DNA from: Leptospira ellisii
Lineage (GTDB): Bacteria; Spirochaetota; Leptospiria; Leptospirales; Leptospiraceae
Reading direction: 5' to 3'
Assembly: GCF_002811955.1 (NCBI RefSeq)
Contig: NZ_NPEF01000084.1
Location: forward strand, 1-14,998
Length of the DNA: 14,998 bases
Shown: one piece after another, positions 8,962 to 14,998 of the stretch
Layout of the letters: every line of letters starts with the position of its first letter
Position numbering within the stretch: the first letter of the stretch is position 1
Translations under genes and position numbers: made by a program
Notes under the pieces: model-generated
The model's input: only the letters and a program-made list of their open reading frames with translations
What the model was told of the DNA's origin: nothing
The model's database searches: none

Positions 8962-10413
8962 TTAGCGGGCGCGAAAAACGTACACCGTTTTTCCCAAGCT
9001 GATTTCGTCGAAGTCGTACAAAACTCTCGGTCGAAGAACCTTTTTTCCGTTCAAATACGTGCCGCCGTCGGAGATAAGATCGTACAACACGAAGCGGTTT
9101 TTGATTTTACGGATACGGGCGTGAACCGGACTGACCCCGGGATCGGAAACGAGAACGTCCGAAAATTCTCCGTTTCCGAGAGTGGTTTCCGCCTTACGGA
9201 TAGGAACCTGTTTCCCCGGAGAACGTCCTTCTTTTTGAATCAACGTCGCAAGATCGTACGCTTCGGCGGATTCGAATTCCGATTCGTAAACGGGAAGAGA
9301 ACGGAAGCTGACCACCTGTTCCGGATTCGCGTACGGAGAGGAATGGAACTGATCCCCGTACATTCTCTGATAAACCTCCCGTTCTTCTCCTCGGGCGTGA
9401 AACCTTCTTTCGGCGTCTCCGATTTCCGTTTCTCCCGAAACGTCCGACTCCCCTTCTTTACGAAACAATAGAAGAAGTCCGATCAACGTGAGTATGAGCA
9501 GAAATCCGATCGTGGGTAAGAATACTCCCGGACTCAAGAGCAGAAAACGGAGCTGTTTCATCGTTCCGGGTTTATAAGAAAAATTGAATTTTCCGCCTCG
9601 CGTCGATTCCCAATCCCCTCTCAAAAATTCGCCGTTCCCCTTCCAAAAATCGTCCTGAAACGGGGACTCGTACTGGATCTCCGCGGAATGTTTTCTGAAA
9701 TATTCCAAATCGCTTAAGAAGCGGGATTGGGAATCCGCGGCCGAGATATCGTAAAACTCCCCGCCGTAGATCCGGATCAATTCGAAATTGGAGAAATTCC
9801 TTCTTCCTATGAGTTGAATCGGAAGACCCGAGGTGGAAAGTCCCTGTCGTATCCCCCGGGGAAGAACGTATTCCGCATCGGATAAAAGAAGGGAAAGAAA
9901 GGAATCCCTCGTCAGAACTCCATTCAATTTTTGGAATACTAAATCCAGATTGACCCCCGTGTTTCCGTTGCTCAGAGAACCGGGAACCTTCGCTTTGGAA
10001 AGCGCGGCTTGTCTGTCCAAATCCTTTTCCACGACGAGCAGATCGTCCGAAAAAAACACAAAGCTAAAACGGTCCTCTTCGCCGGAGGACTGAACCGCTT
10101 TTTGTAAAAAACGAGTGTGCGAATTATTCTCCTCCAACGTGATTCCGGATTGAACGAGAAATACCGCGTGGATCGGACGGTTTCCTTCCCGACGCGTGAC
10201 CTTCGATCCGAGTACGGTTCTGGATTCCGTTCCCGAGGATTCGCGGACGAGAAAGTTCTCCCGTTCGAGCGGATATTGTTTTTTATCGCGTATCGTAAGA
10301 CGCACAGAAGGAAAGGAGGAAGCGTCCACGTCCTCCAAAAGAAACGGAGACTTCTGCCCCCATACGGGACAAGACAAGACAAAAATCAGTAGGAATAAAA
10401 ATGCGCGTCCCAT
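8962..10413 (-). CDS. Membrane protein with vWA-like periplasmic domain and cytoplasmic FHA domain
   Basis: This 483-residue protein has an N-terminal signal (MGRAFLFLLIFVLSCPVWG). Cleavage after VWG is likely, although VLSC could serve as a lipobox. Residues about 80-230 look like a von Willebrand A fold: IHAVFLVQSGITLE for strand 1, DRFSFVFFSDD, and GNTGVNLDLVFQKL then FLSLLLSDAEY. The usual metal-site DxSxS is degenerate (Q-S-G). A membrane helix at about 296-317 is followed by a charged linker and a C-terminal FHA domain: TTLGNGEFSDVLVSD, SPVHARI (S428, H431) and GTYLNGKKV (N455-G456). FHA domains bind phosphothreonine, so it may couple an envelope signal to a cytoplasmic kinase or other phosphoprotein. 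It lies 24 bases after the ABC ATPase gene; the Shine-Dalgarno is weak. Confidence 0.85.
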   Translation of the reverse strand: MGRAFLFLLIFVLSCPVWGQKSPFLLEDVDASSFPSVRLTIRDKKQYPLERENFLVRESSGTESRTVLGSKVTRREGNRPIHAVFLVQSGITLEENNSHTRFLQKAVQSSGEEDRFSFVFFSDDLLVVEKDLDRQAALSKAKVPGSLSNGNTGVNLDLVFQKLNGVLTRDSFLSLLLSDAEYVLPRGIRQGLSTSGLPIQLIGRRNFSNFELIRIYGGEFYDISAADSQSRFLSDLEYFRKHSAEIQYESPFQDDFWKGNGEFLRGDWESTRGGKFNFSYKPGTMKQLRFLLLSPGVFLPTIGFLLILTLIGLLLLFRKEGESDVSGETEIGDAERRFHARGEEREVYQRMYGDQFHSSPYANPEQVVSFRSLPVYESEFESAEAYDLATLIQKEGRSPGKQVPIRKAETTLGNGEFSDVLVSDPGVSPVHARIRKIKNRFVLYDLISDGGTYLNGKKVLRPRVLYDFDEISLGKTVYVFRAR

Positions 10414-10437
10414 AAAAATCGATCGAACTATCTTAGA

Positions 10438-11214
10438 TCAGCTTCCGTATTCAAACAGTTTTTTTCCGTATTCCGAAACGGGAATCAAATCGTTCCGCCC
10501 GGATCGCGTCAGAATTTCGGCCCAATTCCCCTGATAGAGTATACTTACAGTATCGGCCAACGCACGGACGATTGAGATTTCATGCGTGATAAAAATGACG
10601 GAAAGTCCCTTTTCTTTTCGGAATCGAAGCAGAAGCTGCAATACTCCGGACTCGCTGATCGGGTCCAAGGCGGCCGTGGGTTCGTCCGCGATCAGAACTT
10701 CCGCGCCGGAATGGACCGCAAGAAGGATCAGAATCCTCTGTCGTTCCCCGCCGGAAAGGGAATTGGGTCTCGATTCGAACGCCTTTTCGGGTTCGTGTAT
10801 ATGAATGGATTCTAATAAAGGAAGAACGTGTTTTTTGTCCGCGATCGCCGGATTGGTTCTGGAAAAGGCTTCCAAGATCTGCGGACCGGTTTTGCGATAC
10901 GGATGAAACCCCCAAATCGGGTTTTGAGGAACCAAAGCGATCCGCCTTCCCCGCAGCGCCGTCCATTCCTTTTCGGTCAGATATCTCGCGTCATAACCTA
11001 ACAAAGAAAAACGATCCGATCTCTGGAACAAAGGAGGATCGATCATTCCGAGAAGACAGGAGGCGAAGGTCGTTTTTCCGCTTCCGGATTCCCCGACGAC
11101 ACAATGAAATTCTCCGGAAAGAAGTTTAAAATCGATCCCCTTTAGGATCGGATTCCCCGGCGTGGACACCTTGAGGTTTTCTATGTCGATTACGGTCGGA
11201 TTCGAACGGATCAA
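10438..11214 (-). CDS. Orphan ABC transporter ATPase, oligopeptide/nickel (Opp/Dpp) type
   Basis: This 258-residue ABC ATPase has Walker A GESGSGKT (41-48), Q-loop VPQNP (Q97), signature LSGGERQR (153-160), Walker B VLIADEP (173-179) and switch histidine H211 in ITHE. The sequence resembles DppD/OppD, but it lacks the long C-terminal extension with the cysteine motif found in those proteins (usually about 320 residues). No permease or binding-protein gene is in the window, so its transporter is elsewhere or the ATPase has another partner. The start is a TTG, forced because an in-frame TGA, the gmhA stop, lies two codons upstream; GGAA precedes it at a suitable distance. The substrate cannot be assigned. 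Confidence 0.88.
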   Translation of the reverse strand: MIRSNPTVIDIENLKVSTPGNPILKGIDFKLLSGEFHCVVGESGSGKTTFASCLLGMIDPPLFQRSDRFSLLGYDARYLTEKEWTALRGRRIALVPQNPIWGFHPYRKTGPQILEAFSRTNPAIADKKHVLPLLESIHIHEPEKAFESRPNSLSGGERQRILILLAVHSGAEVLIADEPTAALDPISESGVLQLLLRFRKEKGLSVIFITHEISIVRALADTVSILYQGNWAEILTRSGRNDLIPVSEYGKKLFEYGS

Positions 11215-11220
11215 GAACGG

Positions 11221-11808
11221 TCATTCCATTTTGAAAAGATTGTATTCCGCGATGCTGCAGAGGATATGTCCGATGAGTATATGCGATTCCTGGATCCGCG
11301 CGGTCACCTTACTGGGAACTATCACGTCCAGGTCGGCCAGATTCTTCATCTTTCCGCCGTCGCCGCCTAACAGCGATATGGTTTTTACCCCGCGGGTTTT
11401 GGCCTTTTCCAAAGCGAGCAGAACGTTTTTGGAATTTCCACTCGTGGAAAGACCGATCAAAAGATCCCCTTTTTTTCCGAAGGCTTCGATCTGTCTGGCG
11501 AACACCTCCTCGTAACCGTAGTCGTTCGAACAGGCCGTCAAAACCGCCGAATCCGCGGAAAGGGAAAGCGCCGGAAGGGCCTTTCTTTCGTTGCCTGATT
11601 TATAACGGACCACGAGCTCGGCGGCGATATGGGAAGCGTCGCAGGAGGAACCTCCGTTGCCGCAAAGATAGATCGTATTCCCGCTTTGAAGCGCGTTAGA
11701 TACCATTTCTCCCGCTTTGGCGACGTCGTCCAAGATAGTATCGATTAATTTCTGTTTGGGGGAAATGGAATCGCGGATCTGACCGAGAGCGATTTCTTTA
11801 ATGCCCAT
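11221..11808 (-). CDS. gmhA: GmhA, sedoheptulose-7-phosphate isomerase
   Basis: This 195-residue SIS-domain enzyme makes D-glycero-D-manno-heptose 7-phosphate, the first step to ADP-heptose for lipopolysaccharide. The match to GmhA is clear: [18 protein letters not shown] (48-65), [33 protein letters not shown] (116-129), [15 protein letters not shown] and [13 protein letters not shown] (171-183). The expected zinc ligands H60, E64, Q173 and H181 are all present. Length equals the family norm. It starts one base after the upstream hypothetical gene stops and sits in a run with a glycosyltransferase, next to a divergent O-antigen ligase, as expected for lipopolysaccharide synthesis. Confidence 0.93.
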   Translation of the reverse strand: MGIKEIALGQIRDSISPKQKLIDTILDDVAKAGEMVSNALQSGNTIYLCGNGGSSCDASHIAAELVVRYKSGNERKALPALSLSADSAVLTACSNDYGYEEVFARQIEAFGKKGDLLIGLSTSGNSKNVLLALEKAKTRGVKTISLLGGDGGKMKNLADLDVIVPSKVTARIQESHILIGHILCSIAEYNLFKME

Positions 11809-11809
11809 C

Positions 11810-12583
11810 TTAGGTTTTACCTCTTTTATTTCGGATCTGTTCGATCATACGGAAAAATTCCTGTTTCGCCGTTTCGAAATCCTGAAGGGAAAGGTTTTCC
11901 GTGTTCGGAGAATTCTCCTTTTGGTTTCCGCTAACGTTCAGAAAATACAATTCGTCCGAAATGATCGACTTAAGCCTCTTTGTGGAATTAGACTGGAAGA
12001 ATTGTTCGAACTCCTGTCCCATATAGACCAAAAGTATCGCAAGAACGCTCGGTTTTAAGCGGATGAGAATCTGCTGTTTCCAAAACGGCTCCCAATCGTA
12101 GACGTCCTTCCAGGAATCTCCTAAGGAAGTTCGATCTCCGTAGAGGACCTTCAGATCCTCTTCTATATCGTCGGGTTGAAATCGGGAGAATACGCTTTTT
12201 AAATCGGAATGTTCGTAGGAAAGGATACGATTGAGTTCCGCCTCCGGAAGAAAAATCACTCCGGAGATTTTATCGCCTTGTAGACTCAAAAAATTTCCGG
12301 TGGAGACGACGATATTGTATTCTCGTCCTCCCTTTTCCTTCCCTTCCAAACGGAACAACTTAGGACCGTTTTTTTGGAGTTTATAAAACTTGGATTCGTA
12401 TACGACGCCGGAGGATTTTTTACGTGTGACGAAAAAACGGTCCGCCTTTTCGCGAAGCTGGGAAAGTTCGGTTCTGTATCCCAGGCTTTCACGAACCGGA
12501 GGAGTTTCACCCGTTTCGGATTTCCGTTTGCGTTTGCGGAAGAAGGGGGAAAACATCCTTCCGAAAAAAGACTTAATTCCCAT
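11810..12583 (-). CDS. Hypothetical protein of the envelope cluster, family not recognised
   Basis: I do not recognise this 257-residue protein. It begins with a hydrophobic/basic amphipathic stretch ([21 protein letters not shown]), which could touch the membrane, followed by a charged region and a central mixed segment with [21 protein letters not shown]. The C-terminal half is helical by appearance and includes [19 protein letters not shown] and [20 protein letters not shown] (168-205). That part faintly resembles the repeated helical domains of flagellar FliG, but not enough to assign. There is no signal peptide or clear transmembrane helix. It overlaps the end of the glycosyltransferase gene by 11 bases and stops one base before gmhA, so it is surely co-expressed with them. 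Confidence 0.8.
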   Translation of the reverse strand: MGIKSFFGRMFSPFFRKRKRKSETGETPPVRESLGYRTELSQLREKADRFFVTRKKSSGVVYESKFYKLQKNGPKLFRLEGKEKGGREYNIVVSTGNFLSLQGDKISGVIFLPEAELNRILSYEHSDLKSVFSRFQPDDIEEDLKVLYGDRTSLGDSWKDVYDWEPFWKQQILIRLKPSVLAILLVYMGQEFEQFFQSNSTKRLKSIISDELYFLNVSGNQKENSPNTENLSLQDFETAKQEFFRMIEQIRNKRGKT

Positions 12584-13445
12584 AATCCTCTTTCAGATTA
12601 GAAGGACGTTCCACGAACTTTTCCTCGAGTTCGAATTGTTTCGCGTCCTTTAGAAAAGTGGAATATGCCGAAGAGATTGCGATCACCCAGCCCGGAAATC
12701 CGTCCAGAAAGCCGAACTTAAAAAAGTACGTCTCCACGAATTTGGAGAACGGTTTGTAAATCGTTCGTAAAAGGGAGAATTTTTTTCCCTTTCTCTGGCG
12801 GGTCAAAGCTACGATCGAAGAGAATTGATTGATGGTATTGACTTGGTGCGTCAGATCCCGAAAACTAAAGTGAACGATATCGCCTTTGAATTTGCCGCCG
12901 TTTCCTTCGATGCTGATGTAATCGTGCGGGTTTTCGCCGACCCAAACCGCCTTTCCCTTTTTGAAAAGACGATAACGGAACTGAGGATACCAGCCGCTGT
13001 GACGGATAAATCGGCCCATGTGATACGTCAGACGGGAAACCAGAAATCCGTTTACGCTGCCTCCGTCCATTTCCCGCTTGAATTTCAGGATCGAATCCTT
13101 CAGTTCGGGAGAAACGCGTTCGTCCGCGTCCAAGGACAGGATCCAATCGAACTTACAAAGCGAAATCGCGTCGTTTTTTTGTTCTATGTGACCCTTGAAT
13201 TTCTGTTTAAAAAAACGGACCCCCGCGAAGGAACGTGCGATCGATTCCGTTTTATCCGAGCTGATCGAATCCAAAACCACGATTTCATCCGCGATTTCCA
13301 GACAGGAACGGATACAGTCTCCGATGTTTTTTTCCTCGTTGTAGGTTATGATCGCCACCGAGATTTTTTTTCCGGCGGAATCTAAGGTAGGATTTCCTTT
13401 GGGAGAAGAGGCTTTTTTTTTCTTGGCTGGAATCGATTTTCCCAT
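12573..13445 (-). CDS. Family 2 glycosyltransferase, WaaE-like
   Basis: This 290-residue GT-A glycosyltransferase has a lysine-rich N-terminal tail (about 1-26), then the nucleotide-sugar domain: ISVAIITYNEEKNIGDCIRSC (28-48), DEIVVLDSISSDKT (53-66) and the metal-binding D-A-D in LSLDADERVS (104-112). WYPQFRYRLFKKGKAVW (152-168) and the helical C-terminus resemble the lipopolysaccharide core glucosyltransferase WaaE/KdtX group. The hydrophobic stretch near 250-265 could associate with the membrane. Genes for GmhA downstream and an O-antigen ligase on the other side support a role in lipopolysaccharide. It is the first gene of the minus-strand envelope run. The start is ATG, with a possible GGACAG very close upstream. 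Confidence 0.9.
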   Translation of the reverse strand: MGKSIPAKKKKASSPKGNPTLDSAGKKISVAIITYNEEKNIGDCIRSCLEIADEIVVLDSISSDKTESIARSFAGVRFFKQKFKGHIEQKNDAISLCKFDWILSLDADERVSPELKDSILKFKREMDGGSVNGFLVSRLTYHMGRFIRHSGWYPQFRYRLFKKGKAVWVGENPHDYISIEGNGGKFKGDIVHFSFRDLTHQVNTINQFSSIVALTRQRKGKKFSLLRTIYKPFSKFVETYFFKFGFLDGFPGWVIAISSAYSTFLKDAKQFELEEKFVERPSNLKEDYGN

Positions 13446-13547
13446 CTGTCCGAATGAATCCTAAACGGTCTTTTTTCTAATGGTAGAATGAATTCTTTCT
13501 CTGTCATTGGTTTTTTAGAGTAATTTTGGAGAACTTCCGAGGCGCCC
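13446..13547. promoter_or_regulatory. Divergent promoter region of the envelope genes
   Basis: The 102 bases between the divergent glycosyltransferase and ligase genes must hold promoters for both. On the minus strand, ATGACA (13507-13502) and TACCAT (13485-13480) are separated by 16 bases and could form a sigma-70-type promoter about 28 bases before the glycosyltransferase start. A small inverted repeat, AGAAT-GA-ATTCT (13485-13496), lies within it and might be an operator. No clear plus-strand promoter was seen, although the region around 13507-13530 is AT-rich. GAGG at 13539-13542 is the ligase ribosome-binding site. Confidence 0.3.
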
Positions 13548-14998
13548 ATGAAAGAAACGGTTTGGAATCGAATGGAAAAGGTTTCTCTTTTTTCCCTTTG
13601 TCTTTTTCTAGTCGCCTTTCCGTTATCGGTCAGCGTCTCCCAGATTTTCGCGGGTCTTACGATCGCGGCCGGACTTCCCTTTTTGATTCTCCGAAAAAAC
13701 GAAGACGATTCGAAAAACGGGGCCCTGCTTCCGTTTCTGTTTTTTTTGGGGATTTATCTTCTCGCATTCTTCTCCTCATTGACGAGAGCGGGAAAAAATC
13801 CGATAGGATCCTTCTTTCTAACCTACGTAAAACGTTCCGAGTTCGGGGATTTTTGGATGTTGTTCTTGCTGCCGATCTCAGCGCGGATCGCGTCTTCGGA
13901 AAAAAATCGGACCGTTCTCAAACGGTGGATCTTTTTCTCCGCGTACCTGCTCGTCGCAACTGGATGTATCAGTCTGTTCACGGAGGTTCGTCTCGGAAAG
14001 TTCGTCTCCAACGGATTCAAATACGCGTTAGGCGACCGACTCCAGCATTTTTCGGGAAACGTAGGTCCGGTCAAATTGTATCTTCCCATCGGAATGATGA
14101 ACACACACCTGACTTACGGAGGACTTTTGGGACTGCTTCTTCCGGGTTTGATCTTGGAGTGGTTCGGAACCTGGAATCGGAAAAAAGACGCGTTCTTCTG
14201 GTTTCAAACCGTCTGCGTCGCGATCGGCCTCGTAGTATTGCTTCTCAACCAAAGCAGATCGATCTGGCTGGGAATCTTCTTCTTATTTTTGTGCTGTTTT
14301 TTGCACGGTAACCGTACCCTGCGAAAACGTCTGCCTTCCGTTTCGAAACGGGGAAAATGGACAGCGGTCGCCATCCTTGTTTTGATCCTGCTTTCCTCCG
14401 TGTTCCTTCTCAAGGACAATTGGCTTATCCGCAGATCCGTTTCTCAAATATTTGAAATTCATAATACTGAAAACCAAAGATATTACATCTACAAAAACAC
14501 CCTGCCGATAATACGCGAAAATCCCTGGTTCGGAGTCGGAGGCGGAAACTATACGGAATTCCACCGCCGGCGATCCGAAACGATGATAGCACGGGAAGAG
14601 CAACTTTGGTACGAACTTTCCATCACTCCGAGAGGACACGCACACAACGATCTGCTTCACTGGACGACGATCGGAGGTGTTTTCGCGGGAATTTTATTTT
14701 TGATCTTCTGGGGGAAACTATTTCTTTCCTTTTTCGGACGGAATCTGGAGGAACGTTTTGAAACGCTCTCATTACGGTCGATAGGAATCCTTGCCTTATT
14801 TCCCGCGGGATTTTTTCAGTGTTATCTATTGGACGACGAGGTGGTTCTCCCCTTTTTCGTGTTTTGCGGATTCTTTTTGGCGGGAAAGAATGCCGACGCG
14901 GGTTCGTCCGAAACGACTACGGTACAAAACGAAGGCAGCGCAAAGGGTTTCGGACTCGGCGCGGCCTTCCGGAAACGGATCCGGGTCCTGATTCAAAC
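13548..14998 (+). CDS. O-antigen ligase/polymerase-like membrane protein (partial, runs off the window)
   Basis: The 483 codons visible encode a polytopic inner-membrane protein of the Wzy_C/WaaL superfamily, which joins or polymerises O-antigen at the periplasmic face. It begins MKETVWNRMEKVSLFSLCL and has about ten hydrophobic helices. Family marks are NQSRSIWLGIFF (234-245), then a long periplasmic loop with NTLPIIRENPWFGVGGGNY (317-335) and HAHNDLLHW (364-372), the conserved H.HN motif important in WaaL. A final hydrophobic pair (about 408-445) precedes a polar, probably cytoplasmic, tail at 447-483. The ATG at 13548 is favoured by GAGG five bases upstream. The frame is open at the right edge. 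Ligase and polymerase members are hard to tell apart by sequence. Confidence 0.88.
   Translation, partial: MKETVWNRMEKVSLFSLCLFLVAFPLSVSVSQIFAGLTIAAGLPFLILRKNEDDSKNGALLPFLFFLGIYLLAFFSSLTRAGKNPIGSFFLTYVKRSEFGDFWMLFLLPISARIASSEKNRTVLKRWIFFSAYLLVATGCISLFTEVRLGKFVSNGFKYALGDRLQHFSGNVGPVKLYLPIGMMNTHLTYGGLLGLLLPGLILEWFGTWNRKKDAFFWFQTVCVAIGLVVLLLNQSRSIWLGIFFLFLCCFLHGNRTLRKRLPSVSKRGKWTAVAILVLILLSSVFLLKDNWLIRRSVSQIFEIHNTENQRYYIYKNTLPIIRENPWFGVGGGNYTEFHRRRSETMIAREEQLWYELSITPRGHAHNDLLHWTTIGGVFAGILFLIFWGKLFLSFFGRNLEERFETLSLRSIGILALFPAGFFQCYLLDDEVVLPFFVFCGFFLAGKNADAGSSETTTVQNEGSAKGFGLGAAFRKRIRVLIQ

Noticed and set aside
11810..12583. Assignment of the unknown protein as a FliG paralogue
   Set aside because: Only a short helical stretch resembles FliG, which is too weak to name it.
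13526..14311. Plus-strand open frame of 261 codons overlapping the O-antigen ligase
   Set aside because: It is in a different frame from the membrane protein with recognisable ligase motifs, and its composition is that of a shadow frame.

Overview
The window reads as a chromosomal segment from a member of the Leptospiraceae, most likely a high-GC Leptospira. This is inferred from the protein families and their order (clpS-clpA, leuC-leuD, a gmhA-centred envelope cluster, a NrsF-type anti-sigma gene) and from base composition of roughly half G+C by eye. The sequence alone does not fix the species. The window is gene-dense, with no gap of 300 bases, and I saw no tRNA, rRNA, insertion sequence or CRISPR array.

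Region 1 (1-2966, minus strand) is a tight gene run. An ECF-type sigma factor is followed by a COG3146 (FemAB/GNAT-fold) transferase-like protein, then the adaptor ClpS, then the N-terminal 275 codons of ClpA, which continues off the left edge. The last three genes are joined by ATGA start/stop overlaps. Facing away from the sigma gene is a six-helix NrsF/DUF1109 anti-sigma protein (3093-3731, plus strand). The 126-base gap between them carries an inverted pair of GAACTT hexamers resembling ECF -35 elements.

Region 2 (3834-8919, minus strand) is a leucine/isoleucine-type operon: leuC, leuD, a divergent cysteine-synthase-fold PLP enzyme, and a UPF1/IGHMBP2-like SF1B helicase that starts at a TTG inside the stop of the PLP enzyme gene. 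The leuC leader can form three stem-loops, two of which have arms that can pair in alternative ways. It also contains a 30-codon ORF that overlaps the leuC start by ATGA. An AT-only palindrome lies beyond the helicase, between it and the convergent anti-sigma gene.

Region 3 (8962-13445, minus strand) is a five-gene envelope-associated run: a family 2 glycosyltransferase, an unrecognised 257-residue protein, the sedoheptulose-7-phosphate isomerase GmhA, an orphan oligopeptide-type ABC ATPase, and a membrane protein with a vWA-like periplasmic domain and a cytoplasmic FHA domain. Transcribed away from it is an O-antigen ligase/polymerase-like membrane protein (13548 to the right edge). GmhA, the glycosyltransferase and the ligase together point to lipopolysaccharide synthesis.

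The least ordinary items are the structured leuC leader, the PLP enzyme that lacks the usual substrate-loop motif, the coupling of a FemAB-like transferase to the N-degron machinery ClpS-ClpA, and the divergent sigma/anti-sigma arrangement.
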